Positions 7,553-17,723 of a stretch of 64,000 nucleotides of DNA are shown here, in pieces (within the stretch, counting starts at the first letter, position 1; every line of letters starts with the position of its first letter). The notes under the pieces were generated by a model. That model had not been told where the DNA came from and did no database searches. It saw only the letters and a list, made by a program, of their open reading frames with translations. The position numbers and the translations under genes were made by a program. This DNA comes from Mucilaginibacter sp. OK268. Lineage in GTDB: Bacteria; Bacteroidota; Bacteroidia; Sphingobacteriales; Sphingobacteriaceae. The DNA lies in contig NZ_FNJV01000002.1 of NCBI RefSeq assembly GCF_900103125.1, positions 1-64,000 on the forward strand. The letters run 5' to 3'.

Positions 7553-7813
7553 ATGGCAATTGAAATCATAACTAAGGATGACCTCGAACTATTCAGGGCT
7601 AAACTATTAGAAGACATAAAGAATCTATTAAACACTAAAAGTGAGGCACCGAAAAAATGGCTCAAAAGTTACCAGGTTAAAAACATGCTTAAAATATCGC
7701 CGGGAACATTACAAACTCTAAGAACAAAAGGCACGATCAGGTACTCTAAAATAGGCGGGATATTTTATTATAAATATGAGGATATATTAAAAATCCTTAA
7801 CAATGAGCGATAA
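7553..7813 (+). CDS. Helix-turn-helix protein, paralogue of the element gene at 2095
   Basis: An 86-residue protein from the ATG at 7553; an upstream in-frame ATG at 7529 would add 8 residues not shared with the paralogue. It aligns along its whole length with the protein at 2095-2361: ITK.DL..F, WLKSY.V, ISPGTLQ.LR, RY..IGG..YYK.EDI. The fold is an N-terminal helix followed by an HTH_17-type DNA-binding domain. It stands alone outside the recombinase end of the element and on the opposite strand, so it may be the remnant of a second related element. A direct regulatory target is not visible. Confidence 0.75.
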   Translation: MAIEIITKDDLELFRAKLLEDIKNLLNTKSEAPKKWLKSYQVKNMLKISPGTLQTLRTKGTIRYSKIGGIFYYKYEDILKILNNER

Positions 7814-7841
7814 ACTAACGAGAAATCCCTCATCAATAAAA

Positions 7842-7868
7842 ATCCCCAACGAAAACTCCGTTAGGGAT
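7842..7868. terminator. Hairpin downstream of the HTH gene
   Basis: atccccaacg (7842-7851) pairs with cgttagggat (7859-7868) with one mismatch. It could terminate the HTH gene or mark the end of accessory DNA. The T-rich side is on the minus strand. Confidence 0.3.
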
Positions 7869-7996
7869 AGTAATGGAAATCCTTTGAAAAGATTGGAGTA
7901 AATGACCCGGGCCGAAGGCAACGGCCAGAATTTTTAAACGTGCGGCAGTCGGAAATTTTGACCCAGTTTATCGTTTAATACCATTCATTTATACGG

Positions 7997-9490
7997 TTAA
8001 ATTGCTTTAGTTTTTTTCCCTTCAAAAGTATTTAGAGAATGAGCATCTAAAGAAACATCCAAAACCTTTGAACCAATTTTTATACGCAACCGCTGCGCGG
8101 TATCCTTAAAGTTACCGGCAACAATAACGTATTTGCCTTCCGGTGTCTGGAAAACCAGTACGGGCTTCTTATCATTACCAGCCTCTTTAAACGACAACAG
8201 CCTGGAACCGGGGGTGATGTAACGGGAGTAATGTTTCACCGCATAATATTCTGGTGTGTAGGCAGCGGTCTGGTTTTGCGAATCGACACGGATAAGCGCG
8301 TTTTGCTTCCATCCCCATCCACTTGTACCACTATCGGTCAAAACAGGGTTCCAAAACGTATATTCTGTGCAACCATGACCCAGATAACTATTGATGAGAT
8401 CAAAGGTATGCTCGGCTGATTTCCAGTCAAAAGTCCCCCAACCACATTCACTTTCTGTTTGCACATACTGATATTGGGGATATTTTTTACGGATAGCAGG
8501 TAGAATTTGCCCTCCCTCCCATTGAAACCCGATACCCTGGATCGTGTTTACCATACGAGGGTCTGAAAGTACCTGATCGACAAGATCGTAACGATTGGTG
8601 TTGATTGTTCCAAAAAACAAGGAAACATTCGGGTGTTTAGCTTTTAAGGCAGGTGCCAGATATTCTGTATTGAAACGAATGGCACCTTCGGGCGTCCAGG
8701 CGCAGCCTGGGTAAACAGTGTAACTATAAGCTTCATTCTGATACATCACCATTTTGATTGGAATATCCTGCTCTTTATAAGCGTCAATGAACTTGCAAAA
8801 ATAGTTAGCATAGGCTTGCAGGTAACGTGGGTCCTGTATCAGATAATCATTTACCGTTACCTGCTTAGGGAAGACATGCTCGTCTCTTTTCTTAGTGTTC
8901 TCATAAAGAACAACCTCGGAAAGCGGTGATAGCTGATTGTATTTGGCATCACTCAGTACCGCGTAATTGTGGTTGACTTTCATCCACGAAGGTGGGGACC
9001 ATGGAGATATCCAAAAGGTCATTTTGGGATTTCTTCTCTGGGCTTCCCTGATATATGGGATAAGGGCCTTTTTGTCCCGGTCAATATTGAAATACTTCAA
9101 TTGAAAGTCACCATCGACCTCATCACAACTGTACCAGTCACGGGAGTAATCATTGGCGTTCATAGAAAAACGTCCTATTGTAAAATGCATATCGCCATCC
9201 GGGGAGAAAAGCTGGTTCAGAACTATTTCTTTTTTTTCTTTTGGGAGCAGATTCAACGCATCCCAGCCCAATTCGTTGAAACATGTACCCCATGACTGAA
9301 ACTTACTGCCACTTTTTTTTTCGTCAATTGTAATATCAATAGCTGAACCGGCCCCTTTTTGAAGATTTACACTTTTAAGTTTCCAAAAAATCGTGTCACT
9401 ACTTTTAATCCAATTGAAGGACTGAGCCGAAACCTGTAGCGATGATAAAAGGCTGCTTGCTATTAATATAATTATATTAAAAATTCTCAT
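7997..9490 (-). CDS. Glycoside hydrolase family 30 enzyme
   Basis: A 497-residue secreted or periplasmic GH30-type beta-glycosidase. A signal peptide spans about 1-23 (ending VSAQ). The (beta/alpha)8 domain carries the acid/base Glu253 in MYQNEAY and the nucleophile Glu346 in the TESE motif. ISPWSPPSWMK (161-171) is the usual GH30 substrate-loop signature. A C-terminal beta-sandwich (about 430-497) follows, as in the family. GH30 enzymes cleave beta-1,6-glucan, glucosylceramide, beta-fucoside, beta-xyloside and related bonds. The precise substrate cannot be read here. The start lies 30 bp after the GH95 stop, so the two are probably co-transcribed. Confidence 0.9.
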   Translation of the reverse strand: MRIFNIIILIASSLLSSLQVSAQSFNWIKSSDTIFWKLKSVNLQKGAGSAIDITIDEKKSGSKFQSWGTCFNELGWDALNLLPKEKKEIVLNQLFSPDGDMHFTIGRFSMNANDYSRDWYSCDEVDGDFQLKYFNIDRDKKALIPYIREAQRRNPKMTFWISPWSPPSWMKVNHNYAVLSDAKYNQLSPLSEVVLYENTKKRDEHVFPKQVTVNDYLIQDPRYLQAYANYFCKFIDAYKEQDIPIKMVMYQNEAYSYTVYPGCAWTPEGAIRFNTEYLAPALKAKHPNVSLFFGTINTNRYDLVDQVLSDPRMVNTIQGIGFQWEGGQILPAIRKKYPQYQYVQTESECGWGTFDWKSAEHTFDLINSYLGHGCTEYTFWNPVLTDSGTSGWGWKQNALIRVDSQNQTAAYTPEYYAVKHYSRYITPGSRLLSFKEAGNDKKPVLVFQTPEGKYVIVAGNFKDTAQRLRIKIGSKVLDVSLDAHSLNTFEGKKTKAI

Positions 9491-9520
9491 AAATGTTAAC
9501 CTTTGATGTTTTATTCAATA

Positions 9521-11971
9521 CTATATTATCTTGTATATTTTCCCCGCTGTTGTTTTAAAATCATACAGCCATGTTTTTGGTAACTGTATGCCCAGCTTAC
9601 TATTATCGGTCTTGATGACTGGCTTTTTAATATCCATTGTCCTATAGAAACGGTTTGTGTTTCGTGCAGATGCTGTTTTTAGCAGTTTGTTAACCACCAA
9701 TTGATTTAACCGAAGCCGGCAATTACCTCCTAACGCTGAATGAATAACCAGCTTTGTAATTTTATGATCGTCCCAGGTTATGTCCATCTTAAAACCACCA
9801 CGGGCCATTAAGCCGGTTACACTGCCTTTTCTCCAAACATCCGGCAGGGCGGGCAACACGTAAATAGCGCCATCGTGGCTTTGCAACAGCATTTCGGTGA
9901 TCCCTGAGGTACAGCCAAAATTTCCGTCTATTTGAAACGGCGGGTGCGCATCAAACAGGTTGGGATAAGTACCACCGGACTCATGTCCCTCGTTATTTGC
10001 CGGTGAAATCTGATCAGTTAATAATTTATAGGCATGGTTACCATCAAGTAAGCGGGCCCATAAATTAATTTTCCATGCCATTGACCAGCCGGTTGAAATA
10101 TCGCCCCGGTAAACCAGTGAGTTTTTGGCAGCAGCAAAAAGCTGCGGATCGCGGAAAGGCGATATTTGATTGCCGGGAAATAACCCATACAGATGTGAAA
10201 CATGGCGGTGATGATCAGTTGGAGAATCCAGATCATCCAGCCATTCCTGTAACTGTCCGTATCTGCCTATTTGCATAGGCGGCAGTTTTTTTCTGTAATT
10301 CATTAAACTATCGGCAAAGGCGCTGTCTTCGTTTAAATCGGCGGCAGCATGTGCGACATTGGTAAACAGGCCATAAACCAGTTGATTATCCATTGTGGCC
10401 CCGGCAGAAACCGATACCTGAGTTTTACCATCGATATATTCATGCTCCGGTGATATTGATGGCGACACTATAAGCCAATTGTGTTCCGCTTCCGGTTGCA
10501 GGACGTCTTCAAAATACTGAGCGGCACCTTTCATAATGGGATAATATTTTTTCAGGAAGGTTTTGTCGCCGGTAAACAGGTAGTGCTCCCAAAGGTGCTG
10601 GCAAAGCCAGGCATTGCCGGTTGGCCAAAGCCCCCAAAAAGGCCCGTCAACAATCCCGGTGATCCTCCATACATCAGTATTATGATGTAAAGACCAACCC
10701 CGCGCACCGTACATTACACCGGCGGTTTCCTTTCCCGTCACTGACAGATCGCTTATCATGTTGAAAAGCGGTGTACTTAGCTCTGATAGCTGGGTTACCT
10801 CGCTTGGCCAATAGTTCATCTCTGTATTGATATTGATGGTATATTTACTATCCCAGGCCCCCTTCAGGTCGCCGTTCCAGATACCCTGAAGGTTAGCCGG
10901 CTCGGGCGAGCCCGGTTGTGAAGATGAAATAAGCAAATACCGACCGAACTGAAAGTAAAGCTCGGCCAGTTGCGGATCCTTTCCCTTTGCAAAGTTTTTA
11001 ATACGTATATCAGTAGTAGATTTCCCCGCATCCCCGGAGCCCAAATCCAGTTTAACACGGTTATAATATTTCTGGTAGAAAGCTGAATGTGCCCGGAGCA
11101 GTGTTGCAAAGTCCTTTTTGTAAGCGTTATTTAAAAATTCCTGCGCACGACTGAAAGGATCGGCGCTGATGTCATGGTAGTTTACAAAATTGGTCGCCAT
11201 CGATAAGTAAATGATGGCCGTATCTGCATTATTCACCTTGATCCCTGAAGTATCAGCAGTGAGGGAGCCGGCAAAGTTTTTTACACGGGTCATGACGTCA
11301 AATTTCACTTTGCCTTTTTGATTTTCATGATCGCTGCTTAATCCTGATAAAACCAAATCACCGTTCGATACTTCTACGGTTTTCATAAGAGGGCTTTGCA
11401 ATTTAATATTACATGTGACCATTCGCGGTTTATCAGCTGTCAGCCTGACCATTAAAACATTATCAGTAAACGAGGTAAAATATTCCCTTTTATAATGCAC
11501 GCCGTTGTATACATAAATTACGGAGGCGGTCGCACTTTCAATGTTGAGGTCCCTCTTATAATCTGTTACACTATTATGGCCGGGGAAATTGATGTATAAA
11601 TTACCTGCCAACTGATACGGCATACCGCCATTCCCTTTCTGAGTCACTTGTTTGTTGGCCAAAAGCTGAGCCTCCAGGTACTTTTTTTGTGCTAAGAGGG
11701 CCCTGACCTGGTTAATGTAAGGTTTAGCTGCTGAATCGACCGTATTATTAGGTCCTCCGGCCCAAATGGTTGATTCATTCAGCTGCAGCTGTTCAAGTTG
11801 CGTAGCGCCGAAAACCATAGCAGCAATATAGCCGTTGCCAATCGGCAATGCCTCGTTCCAGTTCGCAGCGGGTTTGTCGTACCATAAATTATTTTTCCCT
11901 TGTGCAAAAACGCTGCCATTAAGAAAAAACAGACAAGCAACTACTACAAGTTTTTGATATTTAAGTTTCAT
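9521..11971 (-). CDS. GH95 alpha-L-fucosidase family protein
   Basis: About 816 residues from the preferred ATG at 11971. An in-frame ATG at 12100 would add a 43-residue stretch that is not signal-like, whereas the internal Met starts a good signal peptide (MKLKYQKLVVVACLFFLNGS, ending FAQ). The rest is a typical GH95 enzyme: an N-terminal beta-sandwich (W.EALPIGNG..AAMVFG), then an (alpha/alpha)6 barrel with NINTEMNYWP, HHNTDVW, GWSMAWKINLWARL and DGNFG motifs. Family members hydrolyse alpha-1,2-L-fucosidic (or alpha-L-galactosidic) linkages with inversion. It would act in the periplasm or at the cell surface on fucosylated side chains and pairs with the GH30 enzyme next to it. Confidence 0.9.
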   Translation of the reverse strand: MKLKYQKLVVVACLFFLNGSVFAQGKNNLWYDKPAANWNEALPIGNGYIAAMVFGATQLEQLQLNESTIWAGGPNNTVDSAAKPYINQVRALLAQKKYLEAQLLANKQVTQKGNGGMPYQLAGNLYINFPGHNSVTDYKRDLNIESATASVIYVYNGVHYKREYFTSFTDNVLMVRLTADKPRMVTCNIKLQSPLMKTVEVSNGDLVLSGLSSDHENQKGKVKFDVMTRVKNFAGSLTADTSGIKVNNADTAIIYLSMATNFVNYHDISADPFSRAQEFLNNAYKKDFATLLRAHSAFYQKYYNRVKLDLGSGDAGKSTTDIRIKNFAKGKDPQLAELYFQFGRYLLISSSQPGSPEPANLQGIWNGDLKGAWDSKYTININTEMNYWPSEVTQLSELSTPLFNMISDLSVTGKETAGVMYGARGWSLHHNTDVWRITGIVDGPFWGLWPTGNAWLCQHLWEHYLFTGDKTFLKKYYPIMKGAAQYFEDVLQPEAEHNWLIVSPSISPEHEYIDGKTQVSVSAGATMDNQLVYGLFTNVAHAAADLNEDSAFADSLMNYRKKLPPMQIGRYGQLQEWLDDLDSPTDHHRHVSHLYGLFPGNQISPFRDPQLFAAAKNSLVYRGDISTGWSMAWKINLWARLLDGNHAYKLLTDQISPANNEGHESGGTYPNLFDAHPPFQIDGNFGCTSGITEMLLQSHDGAIYVLPALPDVWRKGSVTGLMARGGFKMDITWDDHKITKLVIHSALGGNCRLRLNQLVVNKLLKTASARNTNRFYRTMDIKKPVIKTDNSKLGIQLPKTWLYDFKTTAGKIYKII

Positions 11972-12293
11972 ATACAGTGATTCAAAAAGGCTAATATTCT
12001 TCTTTGACATGGAAACGGTTTTGGTTGCTGTTATAATTGGCATCATGTTGTTTACTTCCATTTTGTTTACCTTATTCCGGGCCGGCCGTGCATATCTCAC
12101 GCCTGTTTTTATTTTCGGCGCTCAGCTTCAGATCATCTTTTGGATCAGAAGCAAAACACGGTGTATTTTCATTATCGGGCATTGGAGATAAATCGGCTCC
12201 TCAAGCATAATTTAGGGAACCGGACCTTAAAACCTTCGTTGCGGGCCTATTTACTCCCCGTTAATTTTAGAGCTGAAACGGTGACCGCGATAA

Positions 12294-12326
12294 AATCTGG
12301 AAGCCCGTTATCATGGCTTCCAGATT
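12294..12326 (-). terminator. Terminator of the first SusC/SusD operon
   Basis: aatctggaagcc (12294-12305) pairs with ggcttccagatt (12315-12326). On the minus strand it lies just after the SusD stop and is followed by ttttat. It separates SusCD from the GH95-GH30 transcript. Between it and the GH95 start (11972-12293) no gene is seen; that space should hold the GH95 promoter. Confidence 0.75.
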
Positions 12327-12352
12327 GGTTTATTATCAAAAGTAGCAGGAAA

Positions 12353-14047
12353 TTACCACCCTGCAGACTGCCCCAGATTCTTGTTTCTGCTAAGTTCGGC
12401 GGTTGCAACAGGCAGCAAATACATGTTGGGGGTAAACTGCTTTTGTAATTCGACCACCGGCGTATAGGTTTGTTTGTTGGTTGCAGGATCCCGGCTGATA
12501 TTCATGCCCATAATAGGCCTGTTTTCTATGTCCATCGCAATCTTCCACCTTCGCACATCAAAAAACCGATGGCCCTCAAAAGCCAGCTCTATTCTACGCT
12601 CATTATAAAGCCTTGCTTTTAATGCATCTCCGGTAACCGAGGGAGGTATCGGCGGCATATTGACACTTGGACGTGCCCTTACCAAATTAATGTACTGACG
12701 GCAGGTAGCTTCATCCCCAAGCGCTAATTTTGCCTCGGCATAATTCAGGTAAATTTCGGCAAGACGGAAAAACGGCCAGGGTGTTGTATACGTCGTTTGC
12801 CAGCTCAGTGGTACAGTGGGGTCATCAGGCATAAATTTCTTTAGTATATATCCGCCTTTCGGATTATCGCTGCTAAAAGTATAGCTGTCCATACCAAAAG
12901 TTTTCCCATCCGGCGCTATCCACATAGCAAACTGATCGCCGCGGAAAATTGTCGAATCATGTATTACGGTTGCATCAAAACGAGGGTCCCGGTTTTCGTA
13001 GGGGTGCTGAGGGGCATAACCTGATGCGGGATTAATTGTTTTCGCGCCTCCGGCCGCGGTAATAAAAGGAGGTTGACCGTTAGTCATGTCATAGTCGTCC
13101 ACCAGGTTTTGGGAAGGGCCGTTACTCCCCCACCAACCTCCATATGCGCCGTAACGGCGGCCGAGGTTATTCATTGGGGTCTGGTGGCCATTGGTAGTGG
13201 TAAACTCCCTGGCAAAGATCAATTCGCTGTTCGGCGAACCGCTTGTAAGCATAAATTCCTTTTGGTAATCTGGATAAAGCGAATAGCCGCTGCTCAATAA
13301 GGATGCTGCAGCGTCAGCAGCTTTTTGCCACTTCGTCATATCATTTGAAGTATTAAACAAAGGTGAGGCCGCATAAAGCAGAACGCGTGAACTTAGGGCC
13401 TTACAGGCATCCTGACTGGCACGGCCAAAGTTAGCGTCAGTACTGGCATAACTTACGGGCAGGTCAGTGATGGCTTCGGTAATGTCCTTTTCAATAAAGG
13501 TTACACAATCATCAAACGAACTTCGCTTAAAGTCTACCTGAGTTCCCAGTGGATACGATTGGGTAACAATGGGTACTCCGCCGAACCTTTCAATCAGGTT
13601 AAAATACATAAACGCACGTAAAAATTTGGCCTCTGCTACCAACCGGGCCTTATTAGGAAGGCTAACGGTAGTAGTGCTCATTTTTTCCAGGAAGAGGTTT
13701 ACTTTTCTGATATACACATATCCCTGCGTCCAGTAATACATATAACCACCCCAAAAATCGCCGCTACCTGCCTGGTCGATGTTATCAGGCGTGTAAGTAG
13801 TCGGCCCGAAAATGTTGGCCCCGCAGCAAGGCGCGGTATTTACAGCTTCATCGGTGTACTTTGAATACATATGGATATAAAACCCGTGAGGGAGGCCGTT
13901 GTACATTTCGTTTTCATAAGCCTGGATAAGATTTGCGTCTGTCCACACAGCAGCATCCGAAACACGGTCGCTGGGTGGGATATCGAGAATGTTTTTCTTA
14001 CAAGAAAAACATATAGCAATTGCGAAAAACAATAATAGTTTTTTCAT
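12353..14047 (-). CDS. SusD/RagB-type nutrient-binding lipoprotein
   Basis: A 564-residue outer-membrane lipoprotein of the SusD family, which binds glycans at the cell surface and forms the lid on its SusC partner. The lipobox places the lipidated Cys at residue 16 (FSCKKN). The central TPR-like region has the usual LVAEAKFLRAFMYFNLIERF motif, and the C-terminal half contains RLAEIYLNYAEAKL and RRIELAFEGHRFFDVRRW, hallmarks of RagB/SusD. It follows the SusC gene by 11 bp. With GH95 and GH30 downstream, the likely substrate is a fucose-containing glycan, which is inference. Confidence 0.93.
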   Translation of the reverse strand: MKKLLLFFAIAICFSCKKNILDIPPSDRVSDAAVWTDANLIQAYENEMYNGLPHGFYIHMYSKYTDEAVNTAPCCGANIFGPTTYTPDNIDQAGSGDFWGGYMYYWTQGYVYIRKVNLFLEKMSTTTVSLPNKARLVAEAKFLRAFMYFNLIERFGGVPIVTQSYPLGTQVDFKRSSFDDCVTFIEKDITEAITDLPVSYASTDANFGRASQDACKALSSRVLLYAASPLFNTSNDMTKWQKAADAAASLLSSGYSLYPDYQKEFMLTSGSPNSELIFAREFTTTNGHQTPMNNLGRRYGAYGGWWGSNGPSQNLVDDYDMTNGQPPFITAAGGAKTINPASGYAPQHPYENRDPRFDATVIHDSTIFRGDQFAMWIAPDGKTFGMDSYTFSSDNPKGGYILKKFMPDDPTVPLSWQTTYTTPWPFFRLAEIYLNYAEAKLALGDEATCRQYINLVRARPSVNMPPIPPSVTGDALKARLYNERRIELAFEGHRFFDVRRWKIAMDIENRPIMGMNISRDPATNKQTYTPVVELQKQFTPNMYLLPVATAELSRNKNLGQSAGW

Positions 14048-14058
14048 AATACTTTTAA

Positions 14059-17000
14059 TTAAAATTTTACGGTAGCGCCAAAATTGATAATACGTTGTTG
14101 TGGATAGGTGGTATAACCTCCATTAAGTTCCGGATCGGCCCAACTGATCTGTTTAGCCCAGGTAATGACGTTAAAGCCACTCATAAAGAACCGCAGGTTG
14201 TTCATTCCTATTTTTGAGACCACATTTTGAGGCAATGTGTACCCTAACTGGACAGTTTTTAACCTGACAAAACTGGCGTTGAACAGATAGAAAGTGCTGT
14301 TGCCCGGCTGATATCCATCAGACCTTGGCATTGTTCCGTTTGGATTGCTGACAGTCCAGCGATTTTGTGCTCTTTCAACAGCGGCGTTGGCAAAGTCGGT
14401 TGTACCTAAACTTGCAAATGTATTGTCGTAATTCCAGGCGGCGGCCTGACCCTGCAGGAATACATTCAGGTCAAAGCTTTTGTACGCAAAATTCATGTTC
14501 AAACCAAATGTATATCTGGGTAAAACGCTGCCATCAAAAGTGAACTGATCTTTTGAATCTATCTTGCCGTCATGATTTAAATCAAGCATTTTAACATCCC
14601 CCACCCTGGTATTTGGATCATGGGGATAAGCGTCCAGTTCGGCCTGTGTGTGAAAAATACCATCAGCTTTATAATACATTCCCGCTCCAAAAGGATGGCC
14701 GGTAAAACCCTGGTATGGCTCCTGTGGCGGAACTTCATCCTGGTAAATAATTTTGCTTCTGTTATAGTTTAAGTTGGCAGCTATGCTATAGGTTACCTCA
14801 CCAATTTTACTCCTGGTGCTTACACTTAATTCAAAGCCGTGGTTGTCCATTTTTCCGATATTTTCAGCAGGAAGAGCCGGGAAGCCCAATACCTGGCTAA
14901 CTGACAGGTTTGGAATAGCCAGGATATTAGATCTTTTTTCCAAATAGTAGGTAAAATCTACCCCCAGCAAACCGTTCCACAATTCAGACTCCAGTCCAAA
15001 ATCTGTTTTCTTACTTACCTCCCAGTGGATATTGGGGTTGGGCAGCACGTTGGAATAGATACCCGGTGCATCGGTACTGCCGAAAACATAGTTTTGTCCG
15101 AAATTATATGCTTGTAAATAGTTGTAGGTCCCCACACGGTCGTTACCTATTTCACCATAGGTAGCCCTCAGTTTCAACTGGTTTATAAAAGGAAACCGGT
15201 CTTTGATAAACTTCTCTTCAGACAATCGCCACCCAACTGATGCACCCGGGAAGAAACCGTATCTGTTGTTAGAAGGAAAAATGGGGGAACCATCGTAACG
15301 GAACAAAAATTCCACAAGATATTTGGCATCGAGATCGTAATTAAACCTTCCAAAATAGTTGTTGCGGGCACTTGAACTCGCCGAGCCACCATTGGCCTGG
15401 TCAGCCGGGACGCTGCTGCCATAATTAATCTGCGGGAGGGCCTGGGTCAAAAAATTCTTTCTGTATGCATCGGCGCCCGAAAAAGTATTCTGCTGCTGCT
15501 CCTTTCCAACCATGGCTGCTACGTGATGGTTGCGGAAATTATGGTCATAGGAAACTCTTATATTGCTTAATGTCGTAGTATATTTCGAATAAGTATCGGT
15601 CAGTTCAGTTGTCCCTGTTGCTGAACCTTGAATCCGGTCATAGTTTTTCGTGTTTACATTGTACTGATAGTAAAAGTAGGGTACATTCCAGCGCTTCTCA
15701 AACACGTTATCCAGGTCATAGTTATAGGAAGCATCGATCTTCAATCCGTCAACATGCGGAACTTTGAAGCTGGCCGTAAATGTTGAATATAAAGGCGTTT
15801 CACTAATATTGTCATAACCGCGCTGGTCAATCAGCAAAGGATTTTCACCCAGCCGGCCCGGGCCGATCAGTCCGTTTGGGTAAATCGCCGTTATCGTTGG
15901 GTTTGCCTGCAGTATATTAATAAATTGAACATTTGATGCCACTGTACTATATGCTTTAGTGTCAAGCGTACCGGATAAATTGGCGCCTATATTCAAATAT
16001 TTGTTAATATCAACATCAACCTTCGAGCGAAAATTGTACTGCGTGTAATTTTGAGGGTCATGCACGTAGCCACCGTCCTGCTTCAGTTTGCCGAATGAAA
16101 ACAGGTAGTGTACATTATCGGAACCGCCAATAACCTGCATGTTATAGTTTTTTACGAAAGAATGGTTTTTTAAGGTAACCCCTGCCCAATCGGTATTCGG
16201 AAAATTAATCGGATCCGAACCGTCCCTGTATGCCTGTATAGCAGCATCTGAATAAAATGGCTGGTAACCTGGTGGCGTTGTGTAGGTGCTACCGGTCGAT
16301 TGCCGATAAAAATTACCTTCGTTATATACCTGTGCAAATGTTGCCGCATCCAAAACTTTGGGAACTTTAGTAGGGCTTTGGAGTGCGTAATTGTAACTGA
16401 AGCTAAAATCCGGCCTGCCTTTTTTCCCTCTTTTTGTAGTAATCAAAATTACACCGTTTGCGGCGCGCGCGCCATAAATAGCGGCAGAACCATCTTTCAG
16501 CACAGAGATACTTTCAATATCATTTGGGTTAAGGCGGCTTATTATCGTACGCTCCACGCCGTCAACGATGATAAGCGGACCGCTGCCTGAACCTCCATTG
16601 TAGAAAGTTGCAACTCCGCGTACAATTATACTCGGATCATCGGCCCCCGGCTGTCCTGAACGCTGATTTACGACCAGGCCGGGCAGCTTGCCCGCAAGGG
16701 AGCTTACTACGTTTGGCGCAGGACTTTGGGTTATTTCTTTACCAGATACGGTGGATATTGAACCTGTTAACGTTGCCTTACGTTGTTGACCATAACCAAC
16801 AACAACTATCTCGCCTAAATCTTTAGGAGCCTCCTTTAAACGGATGTTTAATACATTACGCCCATTAGTTAAAACCTCCTGCGAGGTAAATCCTATAAAA
16901 CTGACAATCAATGTACTATTTGCGTCCGAAACTTCCAGCGTAAATTTACCGTCGGTATCGGTAATGGTACCGGTTGTAGTGCCTTTGAGCTTAATAGTTA

Positions 17001-17448
17001 CACCAGGAAGCGGAGCACCTTTTTCATCGGTTACAACACCCTGTATCTTTTGCAATACAAAACTATTGTTAGCCGCGCGGTCAGGCAGGTCAACTGTTTT
17101 TTTTACTAAAATTGTACGGTTAATAATTTTATAAGTAAAGGCCGTGTTTTTAAAACATTGGTCAAGCGCCTGTTCAACAGAAACATTAGTTAATTCTAAG
17201 TCTACATTCCGTGAAGATGACAGGTCATTTATTTTGAAAAGAAAATGGTAGCTACTTTGATCTTCGATTAACTGAAGGACCTTTTCTATCGAAATGTTTT
17301 TATGATGTATAGTCACCTGCTGACTAAAACTCTTGCCGCTCACTTGTAGAAATGCTGCAATCAGAAAAATAGCAGTGAGTTTCATGGTTAATATTATTGA
17401 GGTACAATCAGGCCATACCACGGGCATTGCCTTATGATTTAATTTCAT
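14059..17448 (-). CDS. SusC/RagA-type TonB-dependent transporter with STN domain
   Basis: A 1129-residue outer-membrane transporter. Layout: N-terminal signal region (a Met at 22 gives the better signal peptide), STN domain (about 45-112), carboxypeptidase-D-like domain (about 133-205, with GAPLPGVTIKLKGTTTGTIT), plug (about 215-345, with VVVGYGQQRKATLTGSIS), and a 22-strand barrel to the C-terminus. STN domains contact a periplasmic anti-sigma factor, so this receptor is expected to signal through the FecR at 17724. The partner SusD follows at once. It imports oligosaccharides with TonB energy. Confidence 0.93.
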   Translation of the reverse strand: MKLNHKAMPVVWPDCTSIILTMKLTAIFLIAAFLQVSGKSFSQQVTIHHKNISIEKVLQLIEDQSSYHFLFKINDLSSSRNVDLELTNVSVEQALDQCFKNTAFTYKIINRTILVKKTVDLPDRAANNSFVLQKIQGVVTDEKGAPLPGVTIKLKGTTTGTITDTDGKFTLEVSDANSTLIVSFIGFTSQEVLTNGRNVLNIRLKEAPKDLGEIVVVGYGQQRKATLTGSISTVSGKEITQSPAPNVVSSLAGKLPGLVVNQRSGQPGADDPSIIVRGVATFYNGGSGSGPLIIVDGVERTIISRLNPNDIESISVLKDGSAAIYGARAANGVILITTKRGKKGRPDFSFSYNYALQSPTKVPKVLDAATFAQVYNEGNFYRQSTGSTYTTPPGYQPFYSDAAIQAYRDGSDPINFPNTDWAGVTLKNHSFVKNYNMQVIGGSDNVHYLFSFGKLKQDGGYVHDPQNYTQYNFRSKVDVDINKYLNIGANLSGTLDTKAYSTVASNVQFINILQANPTITAIYPNGLIGPGRLGENPLLIDQRGYDNISETPLYSTFTASFKVPHVDGLKIDASYNYDLDNVFEKRWNVPYFYYQYNVNTKNYDRIQGSATGTTELTDTYSKYTTTLSNIRVSYDHNFRNHHVAAMVGKEQQQNTFSGADAYRKNFLTQALPQINYGSSVPADQANGGSASSSARNNYFGRFNYDLDAKYLVEFLFRYDGSPIFPSNNRYGFFPGASVGWRLSEEKFIKDRFPFINQLKLRATYGEIGNDRVGTYNYLQAYNFGQNYVFGSTDAPGIYSNVLPNPNIHWEVSKKTDFGLESELWNGLLGVDFTYYLEKRSNILAIPNLSVSQVLGFPALPAENIGKMDNHGFELSVSTRSKIGEVTYSIAANLNYNRSKIIYQDEVPPQEPYQGFTGHPFGAGMYYKADGIFHTQAELDAYPHDPNTRVGDVKMLDLNHDGKIDSKDQFTFDGSVLPRYTFGLNMNFAYKSFDLNVFLQGQAAAWNYDNTFASLGTTDFANAAVERAQNRWTVSNPNGTMPRSDGYQPGNSTFYLFNASFVRLKTVQLGYTLPQNVVSKIGMNNLRFFMSGFNVITWAKQISWADPELNGGYTTYPQQRIINFGATVKF

Positions 17449-17512
17449 ACATTTGTAATGTTTGGGTAAGTAATAATGTCAATTTGTCAATTGGTTTAGG
17501 CACCCAAATGCT

Positions 17513-17541
17513 GCCGGAAAGTGCTTCGAACGCTTTTCGGC
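17513..17541. repeat. Hairpin in the fecR-susC gap
   Basis: gccggaaagtg pairs with cgcttttcggc with one mismatch. The second sigma/FecR/SusC locus carries a similar GC-rich hairpin in the same gap (38576-38603, arms ggccggaggtg and cactttcggcc). It might attenuate transcription between fecR and susC. On the + strand it is followed by six T residues. Confidence 0.5.
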
Positions 17542-17723
17542 TTTTTTATATCTAAGATCAAATGATCTGGCTATTAAAATATGGGTACCTTTTAAGGGGC
17601 GGGGATTAGATTTGTAATTCTTCTCTCATAAGCTTATTATTTTAGGTTAAAAATCAGGTTACTATAATTGTATTATATTGGTTTTAATTGCATTTATCTG
17701 AATGCCCGAAGAATAATTACACT

